DNA of 64,000 bases from Cyrtodaria siliqua (taxonomy: Eukaryota; Mollusca; Bivalvia; Adapedonta; Hiatellidae): the NCBI GenBank assembly GCA_037043455.1, contig JAWPHD010004480.1, positions 62,001 through 126,000 of the forward strand, written 5' to 3'. How positions within the stretch are numbered: the stretch's first letter is position 1; the number at the start of each line of letters is the position of its first letter. The notes under the pieces were generated by a model. That model was not told the origin of the DNA, ran no database searches, and worked only from the letters and a program-made list of their open reading frames with translations. Of the stretch, positions 10,750 through 23,704 are shown piece after piece. The translations under genes and the position numbers were made by a program.

Positions 10750-11439
10750 GTGTTCATTTCAGTGAGTGCATTTACATAACACGTTTACGCTTTGACAACA
10801 CAATAGTACACGTGTGGACTAAGAGTAGGTTCCAGCAATCCTCGTAGGAGGAAGTATGCATATAACATGTGTATTTTGTTGATTCTGTTGATTTACTTAA
10901 AGTTATAATAATTTCAAACAGATAGATAATCAGAGAAACTGTACTGGTACGTAACGTAAGATTATTTTTCTATCCACCGTTACATATGCAATTATTATAC
11001 TATTCTCTTAAACAGTATTGCATACTAAATTCCGATGCTGTGTTATAATGATGTTTTGTACAGAAAAACGTTTTTCCCGGTTCTGAGTTATGTAAGAATT
11101 TATGTTTCAATGAGTTATAGTTGAAAATGATAACATTGTAGCGTAGATTACCATGTAAATTTAGCGTTGCTTTTGAATAGACTTTCATATGCTAATTATC
11201 AAAGAGTTTACATAGACTGTCCTATCCGAAATTAGCATGACTTTACAAAGATTTTTCTAATCAAATTAAAATTAGACTGTACATAAACATTCCCTTTCAA
11301 AATTTGCAAAATAGACTTCAACCGGCCTAACTTTTTGAAAGCATTAGTACATTCGAAACCTCGGACTGTTAATGTGTGAAATAGATGTATACATTTGCAT
11401 TATAAAGCTGACATAAGTGTTTACGATGTTATTTGCAGA
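10750..11439. other. no gene seen
   Basis: Duplicated block sequence, partly matched by 46740-47860. There are no supported ORFs and no RNA gene. Confidence 0.4.
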
Positions 11440-13755
11440 CCATTTGATATTTGCAATTTATCTATACTTATTGGCAATTTATCTATACTTATTGGCAATT
11501 TATTTACACTTATTGCTTATTTATTTACACTAATTGTCAAATTATCTACACGTATTGGCGATTTATCTATACATATTGGCAATTTATCTATACGTATTGA
11601 CAATATATCTATACTTATTGGAAATTAATCTATACTTATTGACAATTTATCTATACGTATTGGCAATTTATCTATACTTATTGACAATATATCTATACTT
11701 AATGGCAATTTATCTACACTTATTGACAATTGATCTACACCTATTGGCAATTTATCTATACTTATTGACAATTTATCTATACTTAATGACAATTTATCTA
11801 TACTTAATGGCAATTTATCTATACTTATTGACAATTTATCTATACTTATTGACAATATATCTACACGCATTGGCAATTTATCTACATTTATTGGCAATTT
11901 ATCTACACTTATTGGCAATCTTTTTGTACTTATTGGCAATATATCTATACTTATTGGCAATTTATCTACACATATTGGTAATTTATCTACGCTTATTGGC
12001 AATTTATCTATACTTATTGGCAATTACTTATCTACACTTATTCGCAATTTATTTATATTGACAATTTATCTATACTTATTGATAATTTATTTATACTTAT
12101 TGACAATCTATCTACATTTATTGGCAATTTATTTACACTTATTGGCAATTTATCTACACTTATTGGCAATTTTGTATTTACACTTATTGGCAATTTATCT
12201 AGACTTATTGGCAATTTATCTAGACTTAATGGCAATTTATCTACCCTTATTGGTAATTTATCTACGTTTATTGGCAATTTATCTATATTAATTGACAATT
12301 TATCTACACTTATTCACAATTTATCTACACTTATTGGCAATTTATCTATACTTACTGGCAATTTATCTATACTTATTGACAATTTATACTTATTGACAAT
12401 TTATCTATACCTATTGACAATTAATCTACACTTATTGGCAATTTATCTATACTTATTGGCAATGTATCTAGACTTGTTGGCAATTTTTCTACTCTTATTG
12501 GTAATTTATCTACGTTTATTAGCAATTTATCTTTATTTATTGGCAATGTATCTGCACTTATTTGCAATGTATCTAAGCTTATTGACAATGTATCTATACT
12601 TTTTGGCAATGTATCTGTACTTACTGGCAATTTATCTACCCTTATGGGCAATTTATCTACGCTTTTTGGCGATTTATCTTTACTTATTGGCAATTTATCT
12701 ACACTTATTGACTGGCAATGTATCTACACTTATTGGCAATTTATCTATACTTATTGATAATTTATCTACTCTTATTGGCAATTATCTGCACTTATTGACA
12801 ATATATCTATACTTATTGGAAATTTATATATACTTATCATCATGCTTATTGGCAATTTATCTATACTTATGGGAAATGTATCTATACTTATTGACAATTT
12901 ATCTATACTTATTGACAATTTATCGACACTTATTGGCAATTTATCTATACTTATTGACAATGTTTCTAGGCTTGTTGTCAATGTATCTACCCTTATTGGT
13001 AATTTATCTACGTTTATTGGCAATTTATCCATATACTTATTGGCAATTTATCTATACTTAGTAGCAATGTATCTACGCTTACTGGCATTTTGTCTATACT
13101 TATAGGCAATTTATCTATACTAATTGGCAATGTATCTACGCTTACTGGCAAGTTATCTACAGATATTTGCAATGTATCTAAGCTTATTGACAATGTATCT
13201 ATACTTTTTGGCAATGTATCTGTACTTACTGGCAATTTATCTACCCTTATGGGCAATTTATCTACGCTTTTTGGCACTTTATCTATACTTATTGGCAATG
13301 TATCTGCACCTATTGGCAATGTATCTACGCTTACTGGCAATTTATCTATACTTTTTGACAATGTATCTATACTTACTGGCAATTTATCTACACTTATTGA
13401 CAATTTATCTACGCTTATTGGCAATGTATCTACACTTATTAGCAATGTATCTAAATTATTTGCTGGCAATGTATCTACTATTATTTGCAATTTATCTATA
13501 CTTATTGACAATTTATCTATACTTATTAGCAATGTATCTACACTTATTGGCAATTGATCTACACTTATTTGCAATATATCTACACTTATTGGCAAGTTAT
13601 CTACACTTGGCAATTTATCTACACTTATTGGCAATTTATCTATACTTATTGGCACCTTATCCACACTTATTGGTAATTTATCTACACTTATTGGCAATTT
13701 GTCTATACTTATTGGCACTTTATCTACACTTATTGATAATTTATCTATACTCAAC
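11440..13755. repeat. 2.3-kb minisatellite of a 21-bp unit, about 110 copies
   Basis: Unit TATCTATACTTATTGGCAAT plus one T. Units differ by 1-4 bases and a few carry indels. Because 21 is a multiple of 3 and the unit lacks stops in several frames, long open frames run on both strands (repeats like LLAIYLY on plus and ISIDKLP on minus, up to about 247 codons). I regard these as by-products of the repeat. The paralogous block has one unit only, at about 47868-47890, between the same flanks. Confidence 0.95.
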
Positions 13756-13850
13756 AAAACTGATCACGCTCCACGTCCGATTTTACTCCAATTGTCAATG
13801 TAATTATACGATATTGTTGATTGGTACAAACGAACGATAGCTGTATATAT

Positions 13851-13912
13851 TGTCAGTGTGTGTGTGTGAGTGCGTGCGTGCGTGCCTGTGTGTATGTGTG
13901 CGTGTGTGATTT
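13851..13912. repeat. (GT)n-rich simple repeat
   Basis: Imperfect GT/GC dinucleotide tract. The matching position of the other block (about 47975-47992) has only a short remnant. Confidence 0.85.
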
Positions 13913-16369
13913 TAAACAAAATGACTTAATCGATTCTGAAAGTAGAAAATAACGTTTCGATTTAACCAATTATAAAATTCAACATTTTCATTGAAAATCA
14001 ACAAAATGAATTCTATAGGGTTTACCTTGAATTCATTCTGTTGAGTTTTCGTTCAACAAAAAATAAAGCCCTCAGTTATGCAAATTATTACATGCTATCA
14101 TTGTTTCAAATTGATGCCTTTTGTCGTCTTTTCAAATCAATAAAAATAATGAAAACAACATGTGTAGTACATTTGTATCAGCCAATAATACTCACTGTTT
14201 ACAATTGAAAATTGGCTTCATGTATTCACAACAAAACAGTTCGCAAAATGTTTGATACAGACTACTTTAAATTGTATATCCCATAACAGTTTATGATTTT
14301 CCATATGCTTATGAATATCATCGATGCCAAGGGTCGTACGTCCGCGGTTTCGATGTGTTTCAAGTCCCAAACACCAGGTTGTGATCTCGTTAAATATACT
14401 CGTAGAACTATTTTATTTCTTATCTGACATGGATTTTTATGTATTTAATACACACATTTTCGAGAGATTGAACATAATCCAAACAAATTCTCAAAACTTA
14501 TATTGTATGCCCATCTCTCAACACCAAGCGAAGAGAATATACAGCTTTATCCCGTTTTAAACAATTTCAATTTGTTTGACCGTAATATTGCTTTAAAGTA
14601 ACGTAATGGTAGTTTTGGATGTTTTCTGACGTTTAAAATCGTTTACAAAGACGTGTAACTGTTGAAGGACGAGACGTCAGATGTCTTGATAGGAATTTTA
14701 AAACTTGTTCAGCGACCAATCAGCATTGAGTATTTTAATAAACTATGTTAGATTTGCTTCATTGACGTCACGTCATGTCATATGTTCCTATAAATTTGCG
14801 TTACGTCAACTCAAATGACAAAACCTCAGCGCGCATAGCGTTAAATAACGTTTGTCGTCAAAAACCACGTGTGTGACTTTACTGTTGATCAAAGGTTATT
14901 GGTAATAATTTGGGAAATAATTATCTTATCTCATAAAACAAACGCTATTTGAAAAACACGATCAAAACTTTGCTTTTTCTTCTATTTAATTTCGTCAAAA
15001 CAGTGAGTGTGACCAAACCATTGGAAAAAGTAAAATAGAAGGAAATGTAAACTTTGTTGAACAATTAAACAAAATTGCTACTTTCATATTCTCCTTTTTA
15101 TTTATTATCTGCTATTCTCAAATGTATTTCATGGGCTTTTTTAATTCGTCTATAACCGTTTTATTACACGTGTTACCTTTTAAGTACCATTGCTGATAAC
15201 GTCATCGTTTTGCGTGTACTCGACAAAACAAGGTGTTTACGTCGGAACTCTTTTCTCGATGTTACTGGCACGTTACACTGAATAATAGAGATATTTCGGG
15301 GTTAAAACTAAAGATAATATTACCTAATACCTTAAATAGCGTCAATTTTACAGATTTGACAATGAACTGAATATATTGTGTTTGAAATGGTTTAATATGA
15401 TGGTTCTGACCTATAAATAATTTGATATTCTAAATGCTTACAGAGTACTTAAAGAAACAAACCCACCAAAGAGTGGCAAAACATCACAACCGTGTATCAA
15501 AACTCTGTCCAGGTGTTCAGGTCATATAATAGTGTATATGTGCCGATTAAAAGTAAAAGTTTATTCACGGGTTCTAAAATACCCGTACAATGAATTATGA
15601 GTGGTAACTCTTTAATTCGACGCTCCGGTTTCGAGTTTCGGCTTGGCTGGTTAAAACTGTTTATATTGTGTATATAGAGTTCGGATTCTCAAAATATGTA
15701 AGTCATATATATATATATACCTCGTCGTCAGTAGGTTTAGAAACGGTGTACATATGATGTAACATGCGGGATAGCTAGTTTAAAATATGAAATGTAGTCG
15801 AATATCTGACGTCACATCGTAACACTATATGGAAACGCATACGGATCATGTGTACGTGTTGATGTATTTATAAAGAATCATTTTCTATACATAACAAACA
15901 AATTCGATGAATTGATATCCCCGCCGAATGATGTATTATCCTCGAGTAGAAGAAATGTGTTCGGATTTGTTTTTATTAGTATAAATCATGACCTTGAGCT
16001 TTCATAAATTCGAATATCTACTAGATATAGGTATTTCTGAAATTCATCACCATAGTAGATTTGAAAAAAGATGTACCATTTTAAGGCATTGGCTTTTATA
16101 GTGGAACAAAAGGGCTGGACTGGGTGTAATATTAGCAGGTGTGTATACTATAGTAATAAATGTAATATACAAGAACTGTAGAATTGTATATCAATGATTA
16201 CTTTTTAATTACCTGGCCATGTGATATTTATCAATCTGATTACTTCATCTCATTACTACGGCTACTATAAGATGATCTTGTTATTTCAGACAGAGGGATG
16301 TATTTGGCTCAAGTTTAGCCAGCTTTAAAATAAATCAAACTTTCATTAATATAAACACTCAAACCGAGT
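13913..16369. other. gene-free duplicated spacer
   Basis: Matches 47990-50060 in the other unit, with a gap there for about 14640-15080. Part of it (15000-15400) also matches 60840-61460, and 15310-15420 matches 35330-35430. It contains an (AT)n tract at 15705-15720. No coding potential recognised. Confidence 0.5.
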
Positions 16370-16790
16370 TTGACATGTGACCCAGGGGCAGAGCCAAATT
16401 TGACCCTAGTGTCACCATTTGAACAAACTTGGTAGAGAACCATAAGCTGAGTGTAAATACAAAATATTAAACTGTAAGCTCTTGCAGTTTCAGAGAAGAA
16501 GATTTTTTAAGTTTTTCCATATAGGTCTATGTTAAACACGTGACCAATGGGATGGGGCCAAATTTGACCACAAGGTCACCATTCAAACAAACTTGGTAGA
16601 GGGCCATAAGTTGAGTGTAAATACAAAATGTTAAACCTTCGACTCTTTTAGTTTCAGAAAAGAAGATTTTTAAAGTGTTTCCCTATATGTAAGTCTATGT
16701 CAAACGGCGACCCCTGGAGCGGGGCCAAATTTGACTCCAGGGTCACCATTTGAACAAAACTGGTAGCGGATCCATAAGCTGATAATAAAT
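16370..16790. repeat. three tandem units of about 165 bp
   Basis: Units share GGGCCAAATTTGACC, GGTCACCATT and ACAAACTTGGTAGAG. The core CCAAATT lies at 16394, 16558 and 16725 (spacings 164 and 167). A family with this core is widespread in bivalve genomes as I recall it. Absent from the paralogous place near 50.1 kb. Confidence 0.8.
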
Positions 16791-16799
16791 AAAAAAAGA

Positions 16800-17430
16800 A
16801 GTTCTTCCCTATAACTCTATGTAAAACTGATCCAACAAGGGCCCCTAAGCTGCCCATTAAAGAAAAAATGAATAAAAATATCTCTATGTAAAACTAATCC
16901 AACAAGTGCTCCTAAGCTCCTACTTAAAAGAAAAAAATAACCCATGAACAAAGGTTTATCATGAAAAAAGGAAATAATTAAAAAAAAAAAAAAGAAGAAG
17001 AAAAATATTTCTCCAGTGAGATTTGAACCCACGACCTAAATAATTGAAGGGGACATTTTTCAAGTTAATGGCAATAACTCCGGCGTTACTAGGACGATTC
17101 AGAAATAAATTTGCTGCGTCACATCCCATTACAGGGATAAACATTATAGTGAAGTTTAATTGAAATCAAACAAGCGGTTATCAAGATATGTCTGTGGACG
17201 TACAGAATTAAGCATTTTTTATCTATTAAAAGGCAATAAATCCCGCGTTATTGGGGCGATTCCGGAAAAAAAATGCAGCGTCCCATTCCATTATCAAGAT
17301 AAACATTATTACCAAGTGTAATGAAAATCCAACCTGCATTTATGAAGATATGGCTCCAGACAGACGGACGGACGGACGGACGTAGGACAACGCCACATTA
17401 ATATTCCTCCGCCTTCGGTGGGGGATAATT
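16800..17430 (-). mobile_element. dispersed repeat with tRNA-like box and GACG tail
   Basis: On the minus strand 17019-17030 reads GGGTTCAAATCTC, close to the RNA polymerase III box B. The region also holds an A-run (16980-16993), two similar GGCAATAACTCCGGCGTTA-like blocks (17071 and 17231), and (GACG)n at 17367-17384, followed by CCTCCGCCTTCGGTGGGGGA. Exact termini not seen. Confidence 0.4.
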
Positions 17431-17987
17431 ATATATTGTATATACATTTACGATGTGAATGTATTGTATTTATATGTAGGAAAAAATTAAATAAAAACAA
17501 TAGAGCAATTGCTGTAAGAATTCTATGTAAGCAAACGAGCCTATAAAGTATTTTGTACACATATAATCTTGCGGAGTAATTCCGCGATGTGTGTGTATTA
17601 TAATAGTGAACTATGTACCTGCTTACAGAATCGTCTTTACTAAAAGGAATTGTTCTCAATACATCCTCTGCATTATTGTCGACTACTGTGTATCTGCAGT
17701 ACACGGTAGGTGTACACACATTAGAAATACCTTATTTTGTTTCAATTACCGTCCGATCGTAGTAATCAGGCCAGTTTCAAAATTAAATGCTTTGTCCTGA
17801 ATTATTATATATAATACATCAACCATACCATTCCTATTGTTCTATATGTTTGTCACATTCTCCTTGAAATTTGAAATAAAAATGCTGACGTGTTCATGTG
17901 TGTGCCAATTTTCGTTTATGTTTTTTTTGCATTTGATATTTGTTAATACATGTATGTACGAATCTTGCTACGTCTGTTAAAATGAAT
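17431..17987. other. gene-free downstream flank of C1q gene 1
   Basis: Collinear with 50500-51075 (shared CTTGCGGAGT, GAATCGTCTTTACTAAAAGG, TATCTGCAGTACACGGTAGG). Short ORFs are present on both strands but none is conserved between the two copies. Confidence 0.45.
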
Positions 17988-18160
17988 ATGTATATACTGT
18001 ATAATCGCATGGGCCTATGGCTTACTGATTTTGTATATACTGTATAATCGCATGGGCCTATGACTTACTGATTTTGTATATACTGTATAATCGCATGGGC
18101 CTATGACTTACTGATGTTGTATATACTGTATAATCGCATGGGCCTATGACTTACTGATTT
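17988..18160. repeat. 43-bp tandem repeat, four copies
   Basis: Unit core CGCATGGGCCTATGACTTAC. The GGGCC motif is at 18011, 18054, 18097 and 18140, exactly 43 bp apart, and units are nearly identical. The same place downstream of gene 3 (about 51085-51140) has one unit. Confidence 0.95.
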
Positions 18161-18190
18161 TGAAATTACGTGCTTCTTCTTATTATTGGG

Positions 18191-18302
18191 ATTTAGTCAT
18201 TTCGCTCTCTAGCCGACATTTAGTCATTTCACTCTCTAGCCGACATTTAGTCATTTCGCTCTCCAGCCGACATTTAGTCATAAGCTCTCTAGCCGACATT
18301 TA
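18191..18302. repeat. 27-bp tandem repeat, four copies, running into the C1q stop codon
   Basis: Unit ATTTAGTCATTTCGCTCTCT plus AGCCGAC. Starts are at 18191, 18218 and so on, the last copy shortened. The array's final ATTTAG supplies the bases of the stop codon of C1q gene 1 on the minus strand. Downstream of gene 3 only one related unit is present, near 51166. Confidence 0.9.
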
Positions 18303-18676
18303 GCTTTCAGTTACAAGTATACCATTAAACACGGTGCCCGTATAGACGCGATGCCAGTTGTTGCATGATCCTAGGTCCACGACATCTCCTGATTGTAATG
18401 ACAACATTGCAATCCCTGTAGCAGATGAATATTTGGTATAGCTTTGGATGTACACTTTGTCTGAACCATTCTGTCTGATGTAACAATACACATGCGACGA
18501 CGTTGACCTAGACACCATAGTGAACGAGAACAGATACAGTCCAGCCACAGTACACGTGAACTTCCCAGTTCCGGCGTTGTATCCACCGCCAACGTTTGTT
18601 ATAACGTTGGTGAAGACAGGAACTCCCATGACAAGCGTTGTATCTGGGTTGGTGACGGAGAATGCAACTTGTTTAT
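18300..18676 (-). CDS. C1q gene 1, exon 2: globular C1q domain
   Basis: Second and last coding exon of a secreted C1q-domain protein; exon 1 is 23705-24194. The acceptor is TTATATTACAG|ATAAACAA, and the phase-1 join makes ...LDKMK-DKQVAFSVT. The domain spans about 125 residues with the family hallmarks: VAFSV start, a central GGGYNAGTGKFTCTVAGLYL, the F-S-F strand, YIRQNGSDKV, and the C-terminal VFNGILV. Three Cys are present (FTC, VYC, GSC). C1q heads of this type trimerise and bind microbial or glycan ligands outside the cell; in bivalves they form a very large immune gene family. Total protein 288 aa. The stop TAA falls in a 27-bp tandem array, so the C-terminus (TES) differs from gene 3 (SESL). 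Confidence 0.93.
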
Positions 18677-19439
18677 CTGTAATATAAATCGGATTGAAAC
18701 ACATAAACACCTTTTAATATACTTCTCAAAATAAATTAAGGAACACAAAAAAGAACAGTAATAATTACTTAATCTTTAATATTATGAATTTCTTATTGAT
18801 ATGAAAGGTTAATACATGTGTGTAACGTAACACTTGTAAAATAATACAACTAAACTTAAAAATGACAGAAGTAAGTAAATCTTCAATTACAATACTTTAA
18901 AGAATTACCCAAATCTAGACATGGTCCTTCAATTATTTTGAGGAATATATGTCGTAATGTGTATGTTTTTTAACTCTAGCGACGAGGGGGTAAGGGATGA
19001 AATAACATTGGACGAATATTAAAATAACATCTCATGTCATGACAGAGCATAACTTCGACATGTTACAGGAACACAAGACAATCTTACTATTTTTATTACG
19101 CAGGCAATATCTGTCCCTGCTGTTTTAATGTAAGTTAAACCCGATAGAGATTATATCAGGTCTTTATTTCGGTTAGCAAAGGGAATTATATCTAGCCAAA
19201 ATATAATTTGCTTAACTGTTCACATGTTTCTTATTTTATTTATCTATATCTATATGTGACAACAGAATGGCATACTACAATTTTTGACTGGGATAGTTTT
19301 CCCTTAACGAAAATGTTACAATAAGTGATGTTTTTTTTTATTATTTATCGAAACACGTATTACATTATTGATACATGGGTGTGTGCGTATAAGTGTTTCT
19401 TTATCTTTTCTATTTTGCACGTGACATTTTAGCGAGAAG

Positions 19440-19605
19440 ACCTCGGTTTAAATTCTCATCCGAAGGACTGGTAGGACATAGTTTTGTAATATTTCAACAA
19501 TTAACTCAAGTTCGGTCCTGGTTGGGATTGAACGATCCCTGGATTACTAAACCGCGACGCTATCATTACCCCATTGCTCCACGGCGCTACCGATGATTTA
19601 TGTGT
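19440..19605 (-). mobile_element. tRNA-derived SINE
   Basis: The minus strand of about 19515-19590 is tRNA-like: GCGCCGTGGAGCAATGGGGT holds the box A region, and GGATCGTTCAATCCC the box B. The cloverleaf is too degenerate for a working tRNA. The same copy lies at the corresponding place in unit 2 (26575-26735) and unit 3 (56165-56310), so insertion predates the gene duplications. Confidence 0.65.
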
Positions 19606-21524
19606 TAAGAAGAACGAACAAATACACCTACGGAGACGTTTGATTTGCTTTGATGTTTCAACATGGATCCCATTTCAGTAAATGTTCATGCCGCGTCCTG
19701 AGACTCACTGTATATCATTTAACAATAAATACTCCCTATCTATGCATGATCTTAAATAGACCGTACCTGTAAGTTGGAACTTAACAATAATACTTTGTGC
19801 CCCTAAATGAAAATGAGTCCGCTATGGGATTACCGAATGGCTTTACTCCTCTTTAATTACTCTTGAACTATGACGTTATTGTATACTCCTCAAAATAAGT
19901 TAAGGACCATCCTTTTTTATTTCGATAAGAGTAAAATTTGCATCATCGCACACGTTTAAATATGCATTGCATTCCAAAAATGGAATGTTTCGTGTTTCTG
20001 TATTCTTTAGGAACATTTTAACCAAATCAAAATAATTTGAAGATTCAGATTTTGACATTTAAATAAAATGCTTTATTTCACCAATTTTTTTTTATTTCGT
20101 ATATATTCATGACTCAATCCTTAACAAACATCTGTCACCATTTTATTTAGAATAACTCTACGGGCAATCGTGCAATGCTAAATATGTAACTAGGTCTTGA
20201 AAATATACTTTATTTTTGGATGAGGTAAAGAAATCAGAGTTTTTCAAAACATTTCAGTCTTTGCAACTGTCAAAAGGTTAGTCAATTTCGCGGAAAATTA
20301 AAATTTCGCGTCCATAGTTCCATTGGTAGTGATTAAACGTAATGAATAAATTGAAAAACATATTATAAGTTTTAGCATTTTTGTTTTGGGGGAAATTAAT
20401 GATTTTTAGAAATTATCAAAAAATGTAATTAACAGAAAATGAATATCAAAATTTTGTTCTTTCATCTAATACAGAAGACCTGACACTGTCCAGTTTAATG
20501 CAACATTGCTTACACATCCTGTGTAACCGTTTGAAAATGGTATGTAGTCAAATCACTAGTAAGCATATGGAGAAATGTTCTTGCTTATTTTGAGGAGTAT
20601 ATATCAATATATAATTATACGAAAGAACTAATATATATATACACACACAAACGAAGAATACCGCAATTATATATGATTATAAGAAGGAAAAAATGGCTTC
20701 GAGTGCAATTCGATGGCAAAATGACTTATATTACGGTCCAAATTCGAGTCTACCAAGGTGAAATTCCATCAATAAGACATTAGTGTTAGCCATGCGATGA
20801 TTGCACATATTTATTATACATCGGATAAAAAACTATTTCTTTATATCGAATGCTTCGTCCACCAATTTTTATAAAGTCATTTTCTATTCCTAATTGTAAA
20901 TCGGAGATAAATATACGAGTGTGTAAGTCTTCAATTTATTAGTAAAACACCTTTCAACAACAGCAATGATTAACATAATTCCACAACAGTTGTTAAACAA
21001 AAGGATATACAATATAAAAATATATCAGGTATATACAGTATTCGTTTATGACAGTTATATACAATATGAGTTAGTCAGATATGTACACTATTAGAAGATA
21101 TGCCCTATATACAACTAGAACTAGCACTGAATGTGATGAATACCCCAAATCCCCACCGCACCCCACACCCACTTTTTGTTTTGAACAGTTGTTATTTGTA
21201 TAAGAAGTTTGGGAACAACCCATTCAAAACTGTTTGAGGAATGCAAGTGATAAGAATGTGTTACGCGACTCGACAAAAATATGTTACGCGACGGGAAGTT
21301 ACAGACAGCGTGATTCCTATATAGCCCCCACTTCATTTTTTGTGAATGCGGGGATATACTATTAGTTAACATTAATTGTATACACTATTATATTATATCA
21401 GCTTTATTACATATTAGTTGATATTAGCAACATACAATATTATTTGCCATCAGTTTTAACTAATATTATTTGATATCAGTTAATGGCTGATATCAGTCAT
21501 ATATAATATTAGTTTTTATTATAT

Positions 21525-21990
21525 ATCATTTTATATACGTAGTTTTTATTGGCTGAAACACAGTCACGTGTAAGTCATTAGTATGAACTATCGACTTTAA
21601 AACGTTTCCTATCCGGTTCAATCTGGTTTTGCGGTCAATAGTCTTTTTTTAAGCAAAAGGTAAGCAAACTAATGAAGTTTATACGATTCAATATAACAAA
21701 ACAACTATCTACTTCTGTTTCAGTAAATAGTTAAAATATTATATATCATTTTAAACACGTAGTTTTCATTGGCTAAAAGGCAGTCACGTGCAAGTCATTA
21801 GTATGAACTATTGACTGTAGAACGTTTCCTATCCGGTTCAATTTGGTTTTGAGGTCAATAGTCTTTTTCTGCAGGTCAATAGTCTGAGAATGACGTAACG
21901 CTACGTCATGCATGTAAAAAAGTAAGCTAACTAATGGAGTTTTTACGATTCAATATAGAAAATCAACTATCTCCTTCTATTTCAGTATAT
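21525..21990. repeat. dispersed repeat, two tandem copies (GGCTGAA...CAGTCACGTG type)
   Basis: Two copies, about 21525-21735 and 21740-21990, share TATATCATTTTA, CAGTCACGTG, AGTCATTAGTATGAACTAT and TTTCCTATCCGGTTCAAT. A third copy is at 31615-31830 in unit 2. They lead directly into the GTCAATAGT array. Confidence 0.8.
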
Positions 21991-22002
21991 AGTTAAAAAA
22001 TA

Positions 22003-22450
22003 TTCATCCTCGGGAATGACTATTGACCCTCAGCTTTACTATTGACCTCGACTTCGTCTTGGTCAATAGTTTACTGCTTCGGGTCAATAGTCACTCTCTT
22101 GGATGAATGGTTTTAAACATTGACCTCAACAGAAGTAGATAATTGTATACTAGTCGTCCTCGGGAATGATTATTGACCCTCAGCAGTATACTATTGACCT
22201 CGACTTCGTCTCGGTCAATAGTTTACTGCTTCGGGTCAATAGTCACTCCCTTGGATGAATATCTTTAACCATTGCCCTCAACATAAGTAGATAGTTGTAT
22301 ACTAGTCGTCCTCGGGAATGATTATTGACCCTCAGCAGTATACTCTTGACCTCGACTTCGTCTCGGTCAATAGTTTACTGCTTCGAGTCAATAGTCACTC
22401 CCTTGGATGAATAGTTTTAACCATTGACCTCAACAGAAGTAGATAGTTGT
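22003..22450. repeat. about 152-bp tandem repeat, three copies, built from nested inverted repeats
   Basis: CCTCGGGAATGA starts units at about 22007, 22158 and 22311. Within a unit ACTATTGACC and GGTCAATAGT are perfect 10-bp inverted arms around TCGACTTCGTCTC; outside them GACTATTGACCC and GGGTCAATAGTC form a second nested pair. A two-unit version is at 31845-32120. Confidence 0.85.
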
Positions 22451-23704
22451 GTAATCTTACCTTTAATTTGATGATAAGCAATTGAATATTGTATGTTAAC
22501 ATGAAAAAAGTGTTATTTCATATTGAAATATAGTTTCATTTCCACAGCTGTGCCAGCAGTATTTTATTCAAAAATACTTTATTTCTATATAAAAAAAAAG
22601 TGTGGTAGAAAATAACTGCTAATGTTATAGGCCTATGTAAGAAAATGAGCTGTAGTTCTAAATCGTTCAAGTATTTAGGAATTGTTGGCATTTACAAAAT
22701 TGCAAAGTATAGTACAGTTTGCCGGGTAAAATATTTTTGAGAACCATCTTTTGCAGACAGTTGATCTGAAAGTTATAAAATAAATAAAAACATCACCATA
22801 ATGAACCTATGATGTCACTAAACATACTTTTTGTTTGCATTAACTTTGATTATAAGGCATAAAATAAAAGAAAAAAGAAAATTTGCATTTGTGAAAGTAT
22901 AAGGTTTGCTCACTTCTCGATGAAGACAACATGTTATTAATTCCAAAACACCAAATATCCTCCGTATATTAATTGATATCAGTTATACATTTATTAGTCG
23001 ACATCATTTACTTGCAATGTTTGTTGATATCAGTTATATACAATACTACTAATAATAATACTACTAATAATAATATCATCACATGCAATAAAGGTTGATA
23101 TTAGTTAAATACAATATAAGATTATATCAGTTTTTATTATTCTAATAAAAGACCTAACGAAACTAGAACTTCAAGACGGATAATACAGTACTGTCCGTAC
23201 CATGTTTTGTCATAACAAAATAGTGTCGTATATTCACATGACAGTAAATCCAACTAACGACCTTTTCTGCATTTAAATTATTAAATCGCGGATTTATTCA
23301 ATTGATGCGGCATTAGGCAAAGTTTCCATTCTTATAAAGTACATACTTAACTACAAGAGCACGTTTACTTATCAAAATGCACAATTAAACACTACTACCG
23401 AAACTATTACGTCACTAATCAGTGGTATAATTCGAATACTAGAAATGTTTTTCAATGATAATACAGAAACATGTAATATAAGTATATTTTTCGGAGAATA
23501 ACTGAAACCATTGATAACACAGTGTTCAATGCAGTATTTATAAACCAAAAATGTAATAAAGTTATTTTTTATAATAAGAACATTACGGTTGCAGCATCAA
23601 TGCATAATACTGCAAACCGATCAGTGTAGACGGCCATGATCAACACTGCCTCTGTTAAGTCAACTGTTCAATACTTGATCCAAAACAAAATGTGTATTAG
23701 TTAC

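Larger units (their letters stand above)
18677..23704 (-). other. intron of C1q gene 1 (5.0 kb)
   Basis: GT-AG phase-1 intron, donor AAAG|GTAACT. It holds a tRNA-derived SINE (19440-19605), the GTCAATAGT repeats (21520-22450), an (ATA)n tract at 23043-23080 and unrelated A+T-rich DNA. No other gene is seen inside. Confidence 0.85.

Noticed and set aside
11395..13840. Long ORFs on both strands (hydrophobic LLAIYLY and SIDKLPI repeats)
   Set aside because: They follow directly from a 21-bp, stop-poor tandem unit; there is no start context, signal or domain, and opposite-strand frames are equally open.
17988..18302. CRISPR-like regular repeats (43 bp and 27 bp)
   Set aside because: The whole unit repeats with no unique spacers, and the sequence is a eukaryotic genome.
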